From Metridium senile (Eukaryota > Cnidaria > Anthozoa > Actiniaria > Metridiidae), in NCBI GenBank assembly GCA_949775045.1, contig OX459095.1, positions 24,429,278 to 24,493,277 of the forward strand: a DNA stretch of 64,000 bases, given 5' to 3'. The translations under genes were made by a program, and so were the position numbers. Below are positions 1-11,625 of the stretch, piece by piece. Below the pieces are notes generated by a model. That model searched no databases, was not told the DNA's origin, and saw only the letters and a program-made list of their open reading frames with translations. Every line of letters starts with the position of its first letter. Position 1 is the stretch's first letter.

Positions 1-520
1 CTTCCAGCTAGCTTAAGAGTTAAAAAAAAGTCTGCAGATGTTGAGCTCTAAATTTGAGCCGGAATTAATGTCCGACTAGTGCCGAGAAAGCAATTTAATG
101 ATCATTTAAAACAGGATGCTTTACACCCTAAGGCACAAATCTGGTTTTTAATAATTGGGTTAACTGCGAGCAGGAGTTTTCATTTGCCACGTTTTTAAGA
201 ATGACCACTAGATCTTATTTAATTAATTATTTTTCTTTGTTAATTGACGTTGTAAATTTGTAAGGTAGAAAATTGTAGAACATTGGTCAGATCTAGAATA
301 GACAAAATATGCCATCACAATGTTTCCTTTAGTGTATGTATATGTCGACGTGGTTTGTGCTTAATCTTTCATTGATGACGTCCACGTATTTAAAAACATG
401 TTGAACGGCGAATATATCCAAAGTAAGGTTATTGTTTTTGATTATTTTTCTTTTTCGACTGAAAACGAATTTACAGCACATTATAAAATAACTATTTGAA
501 ACTGATCATGTATTTTGATA
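1..520. other. Gene-free stretch with a dispersed repeat copy
   Basis: No coding sequence is recognised. Roughly 240-490 is a diverged direct repeat of roughly 880-1110. Both contain the word gtcgacgtgg, then gacgtccacgta, then gttgaacggcgaatatat in the same order. The two copies flank the foldback at 520-785, so they look like an older tandem repeat that a foldback has separated. Confidence 0.6.
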
Positions 521-785
521 TTGGTTGAGGCGCGTGCTTTATGAGAGCACACAGCACGCGCGTTTGCATGTTGATCAATTTGTATTTTATAAAAGAAATA
601 GAAAACTTGCTTTCTGTGCTGTGTGCAGTTATAAAGCACGCGGGGTTGTCAGAACACGAGAGAAGTGTTAAGAGAAGCACTCCGCTTCGCGTCGTGCTTC
701 TCTTAACACTTCTCTCGTGTTCTGACAACCCCGCGTGCTTTATAACTGCACACAGCACGCGCGCGCGTTTTCTATTTCTTCAATA
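520..785. mobile_element. Foldback element with near-perfect arms
   Basis: Two 87-base arms (594-680 and 694-780) are reverse complements apart from a patch near the outer end, around a 13-base GC-rich loop (681-693). A further partial arm, with the words cacagcacgcgcg and gcgtgcttta, precedes it at 528-562. The open frames on both strands here are palindrome artefacts. Relatives with gcgctctgattggc and cccgcgtg words occur near 1410-1440, 22190-22390 and 31365-31507. No target-site duplication was resolved. Confidence 0.75.
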
Positions 786-2780
786 ACAGCCCAATTAAGT
801 GCCGGAATAAGAACTTATAATTTAAGAAATTGCAGCGCTTAGCACAAATTTACTATTACAATTCTTGGCGTTTTAAATGTGCAAGGTAGAAATTAAATTG
901 TAGAAAATTTGTGAGAATAGTAAAAATATGCCCTTGCAATATAACCTTTTGTATATGTATATGTCGACGTGGGTACTTTGTGCGTGTTTCTTCATTAATG
1001 ACGTCCACGTATTTCAAAACAGGTTGAACGGCGAATATATCTAACTGATAAGGTTATTGGTTTTTGATTATTAATTCCTCTTTTTCGACAAAAAGCGCAT
1101 TTACTTCACAATAATAGCCCAATTAAGTGAAGAAGATCTTAGAATCAAAGAAATTGCAGTACTTAGCACAAATCTATTTTATTATCTAAATTTTAGTACT
1201 ACAATATACTTTATATCTGTATCTGAAAATTCTTTATATTTGTATTTGAAAATACTTTTATTTATATATCTGTATCTTAAAATACTTACTTTATCTCTTT
1301 ATTTGAAAATACTATATATTTGTATCTGAAAACACGTTATATCTGTATTTAAAAATCCTGCCCACACTTTTTAATTAAAGAGATTGAACACGAAGAAATA
1401 GAAAGCAAGAACACTTCTCAGCCAATCAGAGCGTGCGATTTATATAAATCATTTTATAATGTAAAAACGATAATATCTGCACAACAAGAACTATTATTTT
1501 TCCTTGTTTCTGATCTCAGCGCAATAAACAGAAAGGCTTAATATAACTAGAGCCTAGGGATATATTTTGACTGTTATTTATTCCAATGGACAGACGCCTT
1601 TATACTAGCCAGTTGATTTAAGGCGACTTTTGTGCTAGGTATTTTCTACTTGAGTATAGACGTTCGATCATTGAGGAAGTTTTAACTGAAACGCCCCACT
1701 GTGTTATTAATCTGGCATTCTACTTTAAGATAGTTCAGGACTCATGGCAGTTCCTTCGACATAATTTGTTTAAATATTTTCTACATAAACAATGGCATAA
1801 CTCAAAACAGAAAACAAAACAGAAATAAAAGGGGGCACCGGTGTAAGGTACGTTTTTGCTCAATCTGGGTCCAAAATATGTCATTAAATTAATTAGAAAT
1901 ATAATCACTATAATGAGCAACAATAGCTTTACTTAAATCTTTCGACAGTGTCATTTTCAGTGTCCTTTTCAGTTATTAAGAAGTTGTCTGTGCCTGAGAA
2001 GGGCCAGAGAAGCGCCAGAGAAGCGCCAAGAAGTGAAGTGACGTGCTTCTCTTAGTTTCGCTTGCTGCACTCACTCACTTTTCAGACAGCTATGTAAATT
2101 AAGTTAAAGTATATAAAAAGAACGTCAAAAGCGACCAAAATACAGCGGACTTTAAGAGTTTTATCCCGCTTCCAAAGGCATGCATGTCTGCTAAGGGATT
2201 ACAAAACCAGCCTCAGATTAAAACATATACATTTCAAATACAAATAACACACAATTTGTGGGCAATAATGTTTTGGTAGCATCCCCCAAAACAGCCCCAG
2301 AATGCAGTGCGTAGTCAGTTCCTTGCGCAACTCCGATAGGGCTTATAGGAATGTCTTATTAAGAATAAAAAAACATTTCTGGACATTGCAGGGTGGACTA
2401 CACTTTGTCAGCACGCTTTTAAGAAATGTAAGACCGAGCTTTCGGGATAGGATGTTCATAATGTTAGAGTAACATACCGAGAAAGGATGCTTTATCCCGC
2501 GGGCCGCAGGTCGGAGGGATATATAGACTTGATACTGTTTTCTGAAAAGAAAACAATGCATTTGATTTTATTCAAAAAATAAAAGCAATCCCAAAAGATA
2601 TCAATAATCTGTTCATAATTTAATGTTCATTGTCAATGAATTCCGACAAGTAAATATTAAACAATCGCTTTTTAATTCTTTTCAGAGAAATACTAACGAA
2701 CTTGAATGCTAACGAACTGGATGACATTAAACGTGTTTTGGTTGCAAAATTTTAATCGGTTGACTTAGTATTATAATTGC
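781..2780. other. Gene-free repeat-rich stretch
   Basis: The sequence at 787-850 recurs at 1115-1180 (cccaattaagtg, then aaattgcag and ttagcacaaat), which implies a tandem unit of about 330 bases. 1190-1360 is a degenerate tandem of about 28 bases built on tatctgtatctgaaaat. 1990-2090 carries debris of the gagaagcgcc/cttctctta foldback family. 2090-2780 shows nothing recognisable; the open frames there are short and lack coding character. Confidence 0.5.
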
Positions 2781-2782
2781 TA

Positions 2783-2940
2783 AAGGCGCGGATAGAGCCA
2801 TGCAGAATACCTCGGTTCGAATCCTGGCATGGTGCTCAAATACCTTTTTTCAAAAAGTAAATTATTTCTAATTCTGGTGTTTACTAGTAGAAACGAGGGG
2901 GAGGATAATATCTGTGCAAGGCATTATGTACATGAAGCAT
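2783..2940 (+). mobile_element. tRNA-derived SINE-like repeat, copy A
   Basis: A perfect pol III B box of the type GGTTCGANTCC lies at 2814-2824, in a tRNA-like context that lacks a paired acceptor stem, so it is not a functional tRNA. The downstream body (aaaagtaaattattt, then tggtgtttact, gggggagga, taatatctg and acatgaagcat) is shared with the reverse complement of 61092-61290. A shared body beyond the tRNA part is the mark of a SINE family rather than a tRNA pseudogene. Confidence 0.7.
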
Positions 2941-3190
2941 AGTATAATACTTCATGTTCATTTCCATTCCATTATTTTTTTATTCTTCCCCATTATTCCC
3001 TTGGGCCGCTTTCAAATCCCTCCTCTTTTCAAACGTAGTTAAGGGGTATACAATGTATGATGCCTCGTGACCAGAGAGGAGCATCGGATTGGACAAAATG
3101 GTCATGCATGAATTATTGACTAGTTTTTTAAATGCCGATACAACACGGCCGCTCATGCTCATGTTGTAAACATTACCGGCATACAATCAC
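2941..3190 (-). mobile_element. Foldback/MITE fragment adjoining SINE copy A
   Basis: Words here (gcctcgtgaccagagaggag, then catcggattggacaaaatgg, then acaacacggccgctcatg and gttgtaaacatta) recur in reverse order and orientation around 60630-61030. Locus A therefore resembles an inverted, shortened version of the composite element at 60600-61450. The small open frame on the minus strand is element sequence, not a host gene. Confidence 0.6.
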
Positions 3191-4730
3191 AAGCCGAAGG
3201 TTACAAACTGAACTCACAATAATACATGCAACAACAAAGTGACAATACAATATGATAACTTCTCTAACATACAATAAAACCACATATGTGTATCATGTTC
3301 CTTATGCATATTTTGAAAAGATTGACCATCCAAAAAATGGCAATTTACATGGTTCATCAACCCATTTCGTATTTTAGTTTTAAAAGTTTATACATCATAT
3401 TTTTAAGACTTGAGGCTCAAAAGCGGAATTTATAAAAAGTACAAGCTAGTTCCCCTTTCCTTTAATATTTTTTGTATAAAGCGGGACTCTTTCTATTGGT
3501 TGTTCCTTCGAAAGACTTTGTTGAAGCGAACGTTTTCATCAGAATATCATAACATTATCCACTTCATATCCTGGGCAGTCGGGGCTTGCGCTCAACCATG
3601 AATAGACGTTATGAAAAACTAGTGAAATGACACGACATTTCGATGTCGAACTCGAAATTATAAATGCTGGTGAAAACAAATACAATATTCCTGAATTAAT
3701 AAAACGATATTTCCATGAAGACCTAATGAATGAATGTTCAAAAGAAGTTTGCTAAAATTTATATTTGTGATTTTAATTTAAAGTTCTGTCAGTTCTAAAA
3801 CTAAGATGGAACTTTGGACTGCAGCTTGTTTACTTTTTGTGCGTCACCGCATTGCAGATATACACAAGCTCAATGCAAACAAGTTGTGTGGTTTACCGTG
3901 CAGGCACGGTTACAAAAGATTTACTTAGATCGAACAGATTTCGTATGGCTGTGAAACGTTCAGTGCCGTGTGCGTGCCTTGCCGTTACCGTTATGTTTCT
4001 AGAATTTTGATATGCCTTAATTGCCGTGCCTTGACCGCGTTCGTGCCATGAACTTTTCATAGTCATACAAAATCTACCCTGTATCAACGTAATATTTAAT
4101 GTGCGGGCTCTATAAGATCGCCGGTATTTAGGGCGATCTTAGGCAATTTTACTGAGGAAACTTAGCCATATTTGAGTTGCCGATCTTAGAAGATCTTGTG
4201 TCTTCCTAAGCCTTCTTGAAATCAATAATTACATTATGCTGTATGTACCCATTGTTTAGTAAAGCCGGGTGTATTTTCTCAGTTGTGTGTTAGTATAGGT
4301 AACAGGCCAGGTAACAGGTAATAGGTAACATTGCGTACTGCCTGTGGGAATCAGGGGTTAAAGTATCGGCTATGCTCGAATTGAAAAAGCCTAAACTATA
4401 ACGAACCTCCCTCAAATTGGGAAAAAAACCTAAACGATAACGAGCCTCCCTCAAAAGGACGTAGCACGGACGATTTTAATTCCTAAGAGATACTAATGAC
4501 ATAGAAATATAAAACGGAAAGTAAGTGCACGGAAAGTGATATGGAATTTTCTTTTTTCGATACCAAAAGATATATACTGAGTTATGTCGACATCTCAAAT
4601 TTCACTTTTTTCCTTAAAACATGTAGTTTCTCTAGTATGTATTTTTAAATTCGTTTTCTTAAAAAAAAAAACGTGAAATGGCGCCAAAGATCTAATTAAA
4701 GCATAATGCAGTTTATTTAAAACTTACTAC
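3190..4730. other. No gene recognised
   Basis: The open frames are short. 3940-4050 is enriched in gccgtgcc/gccgttac words on the plus strand, which makes a repetitive minus-strand frame that I do not treat as coding. 4300-4345 is a short run of caggtaacagg-type repeats. Nothing else stands out. Confidence 0.5.
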
Positions 4731-4731
4731 A

Positions 4732-5127
4732 ATTGGCCAATACCAAATCGAGCAGTTGACTGGGTAATAGTTTCTCTCTAATTAATGTAACTAAGAAATG
4801 AATAATCAAATAGAGCACATCAAGATTTGTAAGATTCCTGAGTTTGGTTGTATTTTGACCAAGATACAGCCTCATAAATTTTGACCAAGATACAGCCTCA
4901 TAAAAATGTATGGTTTGGAAGGACGCCTGTCCTTCCAATCCATACATTCCTTTGTGATTTTGGGCAGTTTTGAATGGTTGTAACTCACTCAATATCCAAC
5001 CAAAAGCACCAATCTCAGGAATCTTATATATCTTGATCTGCTTTTTTATATAATGAAGCTCATTTCTTCATTACATTAATTGAGGAAACTAGTACCCAGT
5101 CCTCTACTCGATTTGGTATTGGCCAAT
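4732..5127. mobile_element. Foldback/MITE, about 400 bp
   Basis: The outer ends are inverted copies (attggccaataccaaatcga at the left, its complement at the right). Homology continues inward for over 150 bases to a central hairpin at 4907-4948 (tatggtttggaaggac against its near complement). A 26-base direct repeat (ttttgaccaagatacagcct and on) occurs twice at about 4854-4903. It has no coding capacity of its own. The target-site duplication was not resolved. Confidence 0.75.
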
Positions 5128-6866
5128 ACAATACAATATGATATATATTTGAAAAGATCGCAAATAATGCTAATAACTGTTTGATTGTGAAATAGCTACA
5201 GATTCTATGTTTGATGTTTATGGTTCTATTATCATATTTTACAATTTAATTGATCCACAAAAGATAATAGAAATAACATAAGCAAACATAACATTAAAAT
5301 AGATAAAATCATGAAGATTTTGCCGCAAAAAAAATCAGAAACCCGCTTTTCAAAATATTTTCTTATCTTTGAAAACAAAGATCTTTACGATTTTTTTTTT
5401 AACAATAACTTTTTTACAAACTCCAATATTTTTGTCAATCATTGAAATTTAACAATTGTTTATCTTCTTCGTTGTTTGATTAACTGAATTTGTCAGATTT
5501 GTTTTCAATATTTTCAATAAAATGTTTATAGACAGTATAGTTATAAAACTTACTAGTTAACTAAAAAATGGTGAAGTCGAGGAAACAAAATACTTCAAAA
5601 GCTTAGTAATTCAATTCGCAAACCTACCTTAACTTGTTTCAAAGTTATGAGTGTGGCTCTCTCTTCAAGTGTCTCTCTAGATCTATTATTACAATGATAT
5701 CAGTGATTCACATCAATTGTGCCAACTCACCGGAATCAATAAAGTTCGTTTGTTTATTGTATCACTATGGTAACAAAGTGCTCTATACTGTAGCGATCAT
5801 CCGGTTATTTTAAGGATTGGTGCTTAACGCAGTACTTGCCCTAAAGGGCGTAATTAAATCATCTATATATCTTTTCTTAACAACGTAGGGTATCCGTTAG
5901 TCGGCTTGCTAGATCTTAGTAAGTGCTTCTAGAAATAAACAAATAAATAACTAAGTTTGATACCGATGTATGTATACTATTTTTAATATCTAGTTTATTA
6001 TTTATAATTTTTTTTTTGTTGCTTTTGATAAACAGGCAATGCCATCTGTCTTAGAACATAAATCATTGTCAAACTTAATCATATACATGCAGGAATTTCT
6101 AGCTCGTTTGTTAAAAAGTATTGAAGATCAAACTAGTGAAGTAAAAAAAAAAAAAACTTCGAGTATATACTTTAACAAACTAACCGCCCTATTTACACGT
6201 CAAACTACATCTCCCAGAATATAATTTACATAATAATTCCTTAACATAACAGCTATTATTAATTCCATACTTTATTAGTAATTCCATATCGCTAGGAAAT
6301 ACCTTTAATACTTTCAAAAAAAAACAAAAAAAAACCACATCAAAACTAAAAAATGTCCCATGACACCAGATGACTCAAATGCTCGAAATCACCATTAATT
6401 GTGATCAAAGATTTCATAACCTTTATACTATGTAAAGAATACAGTTAAAAATGTCAACTACTGACTCTCAAAGTCAAGAAAAGACAAAGAATCACGTTAA
6501 TGATTTTGACTGTATATATATAATGTAAAAAGGATGAAATATTAATAAAAATGTTTAAGGAATGTTTAAAATGGTTTGGCATTATTGTCCAAATAACATT
6601 GAACAAAAACGATATGCTACGCCCATCAAAAATGAAATTGAACAAATAAAATATATATGCTGTTTAAAACATATATTTTGCTCGACGATTCCATATAATA
6701 ATTTAATAATTACATTACATTAATCTGTAAATACAAACTCAAATCGTGCTGTGGTACTTGTTTTCGAGGACAAGGCAACGCATCAAAACATTAAAATGTA
6801 CTGTCAACAAGTGAAATATAAACACGGTAATGCACTTTTGCCGCTATTTCAATCGGTGCAATCGTT
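5128..6866. other. No gene recognised
   Basis: AT-rich sequence with poly-A and poly-T runs. The open frames at 6039-6224 and 6454-6645 consist of low-complexity AT codons and have no recognisable domain. Confidence 0.5.
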
Positions 6867-7705
6867 ATGACGGACAATCAACGAGAACTTATCAAAGCAG
6901 CTTTACCAGGTGAGGTAAGCAAGCTCTTTCTATGTTTATAACTTATCATTATACCTATATTTTATAAAATATAAAAGCTTCTTTCCGTCCCAAACAGGCC
7001 ATAGTTTGTACCACTATAGTTAATGATCAATTTTGCAGAATTACAGTAAGATTATCAAATAAACTAGTCAACTATATAAGATATCTATTTACAAAATCTT
7101 ATCGCCTTTATTTCCAACTATATTAATTTTCAAAAGTTTGATTAGCTATCTGCAGATTATCGGATGAGTAAGATGCTATCGATGGCTTGTCATTTAACAT
7201 TACTGCAGCTATTGACGTATATCCAGTGACGTGAGTACATGTAGCTGATCAGACTTAAACTACTTTAAAAGTTTTCAGTATAAACGCCAATTAGTTGGCA
7301 AAACTCAAAATGAGAAAAATTCTTGCTCTCACATGGCATGACATAACCCGGTGACATAAGCATGTTAACGTGTTTGTGTGTTTATCACGTACGCGTGTTT
7401 GCACTTTCTTTTCACACTCTTTATTTTACCTACGCTTGCCACAAATCAAAGACCATCCGAAATAATTTTCTTGCCTGGAAGGAGGCACAAAAAACACAAC
7501 CGCAATAAAAACATAAAACTTGACCTTTTTTAAACAGAAATACAAGGATTTTAATGATATTTTTGTCACCGTAAAAAAATTGTCATTGTTAACTGCGCCC
7601 GAACTTGAAAATAAATCGCAAACCTCTTTTAATATTAATTTTGTTAAACCGCACTTTCACATGAAAGAAAACCCCAACTCAAAACCGTATAACCGCATAC
7701 CTTAA
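6867..7705 (+). CDS. Candidate two-exon small gene (weak)
   Basis: I do not recognise the product. An ATG at 6867 opens 16 codons that end exactly at a strong donor (GAG|GTAAGC, exon end 6914, phase 0). The next good acceptor in the same phase is the pyrimidine-rich site ending aaacag at 7537. It is followed by an open frame to the stop at 7703-7705, giving 71 residues in total. The first exon has a normal codon mix (MTDNQRELIKAALPGE). The second is lysine- and asparagine-rich, as random AT-rich DNA would be, and has no membrane segment or known domain. The first exon may instead splice to something outside this stretch. Confidence 0.2.
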
Positions 7706-7879
7706 CACCCCCTCTATATCTGGGATAAAACATACTATAAGAATTAAGAAACTCTTTAGTTCTAGCTTCAGCGTAGATTCAGCTTGGAATTCTTTTCTCT
7801 TAATATTGTATTGATCTTCGATACTTGGCAACAAAATAACAAAATTAATATCATATATCTTACTCGTTTAGTAAGTACA

Positions 7880-8240
7880 CGGGTGGCACGGGTGGCACGA
7901 GTGGCCTAGCGGTACGGATGGCATGGGTGGCCTAGCAGTGAGAGCGCTGGCCTTTCACTGCTGTGGTCCAGGTTCGAGACCCAGCTCGGGCATGGATTAT
8001 ATGTGAGTTGAGTTTGTTTGATGTGTTGTTATCTACCATGCCACGAGGGTTTTTCTGCGGGTTATCCGGTTTTCCTCACTCCGCAAAAATGAACATGTGA
8101 GCTGAGGTTGTGTGCAAAATAATTTAGTAAAACGTAGAGGTAGTGAGTGTGTTTCTGAGTCTCTCCCATTAGTAGGGCACACGTGTCCAGTCTAGAAGAA
8201 TTGAGACGCTAAAAAAGCGATTTATTTATTTTTATTTTTA
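7880..8240 (+). mobile_element. tRNA-derived SINE, full-length-like copy
   Basis: The head is tRNA-like, with A box tggcctagcagtgagagcg from 7928 and a perfect B box ggttcgagacc at 7971-7981. The body runs through gggttatccggttttcct, atgaacatgtgagc, tagtgagtg and attagtagggc, and ends ttgagacgctaaaaaagc followed by a TTTA-rich tail. The head is preceded by partial duplications of itself (cacgggtggcacgggtggca). A 5'-truncated sibling lies at 35396-35580 and a diverged one at 15480-15700. SINEs of this build are transcribed by pol III and moved by a partner LINE. Confidence 0.85.
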
Positions 8241-8429
8241 GTAACATTTTCGTTATTGAGAATAAAATTGGTACTTGGTCGTGTAGTTTTAAGCCTGGAT
8301 TTCACAAGCGCAAGCAACACACGCAGACTCAATTGTGAACTACTGCTCATTAGCAGCCCTTAACTTATCTAATTTTTATCTTTCTTATGTAAAAGAGACA
8401 GTGCAACCATTTTAATAGACGACTTGACT

Positions 8430-8760
8430 TGCATAAATGGCCGCCACCAATTATCACAATATTTAAAACTGCTGTTTCAAGAATAAGAAAGTAATCATAT
8501 GATAGGCGCATTGATAAGTACACTACTTGTGAAAGTTTGAGAATAATTTAATTTGTAAGAAGCTCTATGAATTTTAAAAATCAGAAAAACACCAAACCGA
8601 GGCAACAAAGGCCTCAGCACAAATCTCTACATTTTAAATCAGTAGAAAAACGTACTTCATTGGCATTAATTTAAAGCCAGAGCATCAAAAGCTATTTCAG
8701 GTGTTTTCTTCTTCTCATATGACAGTGGACAGATTTTAAAATAACTGTACACATTTTTCA
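8430..8760 (+). repeat. Dispersed repeat, copy 1 (paired with 15100-15450)
   Basis: Ordered shared words with 15100-15450 include atatttaaaa(c/t)tgctgttt, then tctgaaaaacaccaaa/tcagaaaaacaccaaa, then cgaggca, cctcagca, aaatctct and cttctcatatgacagtg/cttcatatgatagtgct. The copies are clearly diverged. Each is flanked by a SINE of the 7880 family, upstream here and downstream at the other copy. Confidence 0.6.
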
Positions 8761-9512
8761 TTTTCTTTTTTCATTTTACATGATTTATGAAAGTGATCTT
8801 TGTCCCGGGTACTTCGTTTTTGTCCTATTTAAATCTCCTCTCTATATAGTTATATATATGTAGTTATACAGTATATTTTGTTGTTTGTAAATTGGCATAT
8901 AGACCCTTTCGATGAGCTTATACTCTTAGGACGGTTAATATGGGATATAATTGAAATAATGCATGTAATAATAGAAAATAGTTTGCTAACGCATCCTAAA
9001 TAAAATATTCAACGTGCGCATAGTTAGGTCAGCAGGGCGGCAAAATAGTTGTCTCTTGTCCTCGTTCCACTCGTGCCAGCATATAATCAATTCAAACATT
9101 TAACACTTTGGACCTCCCACTCAGTCAATAAGTACTTGTTATTATGAAGTTTCGGCATTAAACTCCACAGGTAGAATATTGATCTAAGTGTTGTTTTTGT
9201 TTTAGTATTTTTTAACGTAGAGTGCATTTCATCTTTTAATCTCTATGTGGCGAGTCTCACATGTTTAAGTAAGACATTCTGCACGTGAATAATTAAAGTT
9301 AATTGCAGTAATTTTGATAATTTTGATCTGTTTAATCTTTGAAATGTTGTTTATTCAAGTTGGCCAACCCGTGCTCAACGTACAAAGGGACTCGATAAGA
9401 GCAAAGTTATTTAATTAAGATACTTTAAATAACTATTGTGTTTACGAACAATACCATTTGTTATAAAGCAGTTTTAAATGATGTATTTGCATAATTTAAT
9501 TTACTTGTACAC
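8761..9512. other. No gene recognised
   Basis: AT-rich sequence with only short open frames and no repeat structure that I could pair elsewhere in the window. Confidence 0.5.
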
Positions 9513-9542
9513 CTGATGATGGTTTCATGATGAGATTGAAAC
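9513..9542 (+). ncRNA. Hammerhead-like core remnant
   Basis: The string contains ctgatga followed 18 bases later by gaaac, the two conserved boxes of a hammerhead ribozyme. The interval can form a short stem (ggtttc with gagatt, using G-U pairs). One unpaired base after ctgatga and a poor stem III argue that it is a decayed copy. Hammerhead motifs are known at the ends of Penelope-like retroelements, so this may be such an end. No reverse transcriptase lies next to it. Confidence 0.3.
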
Positions 9543-9965
9543 GTTGTGACTTTATAATTCCTTTGACTTTCATTATTGAATCAATATCTCAATCATTGTT
9601 GAGTTGCGGATTTGCTGTGCATGCAAATACGCCGTTGATTTATGGATAATTACTGACTGCGAATACCGGGATTTTCAATCAAGTTGATATATACTGACTG
9701 CTTATACTAGGATATCCAAGTGACAAATTGCTCATCAAAATTGGACGAATCTTTTAGGCAAAACATATCACGAGTATCTAGTGGTACTAGAAGATCGTGC
9801 GATTTAATTTATTTATGATATACTGAAGTGCTAATTTGTACTCTGCGGAGTACAGTTTACCATTTGATCATACTCAGAATCGAGTAATCCTGTATCATAA
9901 TTTAATTTATCATAAATTAAAGAAGGAAAGAAAGGTTGGATGCTAACAAGACATCACTAGAAAGG

Positions 9966-10108
9966 TAGCCTGCAGGGGTTCCTGTGTTGTAACGAGTGAG
10001 AAATGAAATAAAAAAGGAAGCGAAGGAGGGCGGAGTATCTAGATACCACAGGAACCCCAAACATCGATTTTCCCAAAATCTCCTCAGATACACCTGTTCT
10101 GCAGGCTA
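9966..10108. mobile_element. TAGCCTG...CAGGCTA foldback MITE, 143 bp
   Basis: The termini are tagcctgcaggggttcctgt at the left and its partial complement ending ctgcaggcta at the right, with cacaggaacccc repeated inward. The flank ctagaaagg (9957-9965) recurs after the right end as ctatagaaagg. This fits a 9-base target-site duplication with a small insertion. It belongs to the same family as 30765-31101, 37815-37917 and 39049-39111. Confidence 0.7.
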
Positions 10109-10208
10109 CTATAGAAAGGAAACTAGCTTAACCCCAAAACATTACGAGGAATAAGGGGAAAATGGAGGGCGAGATGGAGGAATGAAATAGAGGAAAGATA
10201 TAGTTCCA

Positions 10209-10243
10209 CCTGGATGAGGGCAGCTAAGGATAAACCGAAACGT
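10209..10243 (+). ncRNA. Possible Penelope-type 3' end with decayed hammerhead core
   Basis: The order ctggatgagg...cctaa-like spacer...ccgaaacgtg resembles ctgatga...gaaac with one extra G in the first box. About 300 bases downstream there is a tandem of tctaa repeats (10515-10540), which could be a retroelement tail. The evidence is thin. Confidence 0.2.
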
Positions 10244-10911
10244 GTATAGATAGGTATAGATGGAAAAGAATAAAACCAAATACCAAAAAAATCGTAAAAA
10301 AATAAGCAAAACCATTAGAAAGAACAAACTGTATTTTTGGAACGTTTTTTTTTTTTTGCTGTAAATAGAATTCAAGTGAAGTTACTCGGAATCAAAATTG
10401 CTAGCTTCGTTGTGGTGTTTTATCATATTTTTGAAATTCTCATAAATTCCTAAGAATTTAATATTGTCTCAAAATTTAATGTTGTCTCAAACTTTGTACC
10501 TAGCTTTGCAGTAGTGTTATTCTAATCTAATCTAATCTAATATATATAAATAGGAGATACCTTGAAATGAGCTGATTCCAAATAGCTTTATCCTAGTGAT
10601 GGCATGTCTACGATTCTATCCTTATTATAGACAAATCGTTGTTATATATATATATATATACATATACAAAAGGATGTTGGTAATATGAACACAATTTGTT
10701 ATTTATTACTTGTTGTTTTAAAAAAAAGTGTTTTATAATCATCTATCATTGCAACAACGTACTTGCTGTGTTCGTATAATTTAAAAAAACAAAAACAAAA
10801 CACATAAAACCAAAATATGATATGAATACATCAACAACAAGACAAGAAATACTGAAATCCTTTACAGGATTCAGCGGGTGAACTGTAGCTTAAAAAAGAA
10901 AAAAAATGTAT

Positions 10912-11625
10912 CTGCTATGTTTACCGTACCACAAGCTGGTTCTCACACAGAGATTGTAAGTAACCCTCGTATATTCGATAATTCCATTAAAACGTTAACT
11001 TTCTGCTATGTTTACCGTACCACAAGCTGGTTCTCGCACAGAGATTGTAAGTAACGTTAACCCTCGTATATTCGATAATTCCATTAAAACGTTAACTTTC
11101 TGCTATGTACACCGTACCACAAGCTGGTTCTCACACAGAGATTGTAAGTAACCCTCGTATATTCCATAATTCCATTAAAACGTTAACTTTCTGCTATGTT
11201 TACCGTACCACAAGCTGGTTCTCACACAGAGATTGTAAGTAACCCTCGTATATTCGATAATTTCATTAAAACGTTAACTTTCTGCTATGTACACCGTACC
11301 CCAAGCTGGTTCTCACACAGAGATTGTAAGTAACCCTCGTATATTCGATAATTCCATTAAAACGTTAACTTTCTGCTATGTTCACCGTACCACAAGCTGG
11401 TTCTCACACAGAGATTGTAAGTAACCCTCGTATATTCGATAATTTCATTAAAACGTTAACTTTCTGCTAGGTTCACCGTACCACAAGCTACAGTTCCCAC
11501 ACAGAGATTGTAGGTAGCCATAGTATATTCGATAATTTCATTAAAACGTTTTCTGCTATGTTCCACAAGCCACAAGCTGTTTCTCACGCAGCGATTGTAA
11601 GCAGCCCTCGTAATATATTGTTCTG
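10912..11625 (+). repeat. Minisatellite, about 90 bp x 8
   Basis: Eight direct copies start near 10912, 11002, 11101, 11190, 11281, 11371, 11462 and 11551. Each runs ctgctatgtt(t/c)accgtacc, acaagctggttctcacacag, agattgtaagtaac, cctcgtatattcgataatt, ccattaaaacgttaact. The first six are very similar and the last two diverge, as expected for decay at an array edge. Copies 2-3 differ by a 9-base gttaacc-type insertion. Confidence 0.9.

Noticed and set aside
492..786. Overlapping frames on both strands with near-identical peptides
   Set aside because: They are read from the two arms of a palindrome.
2783..2850. Functional tRNA gene
   Set aside because: The B box is perfect but the acceptor stem does not pair and no intact anticodon arm can be drawn; the shared body shows a SINE.
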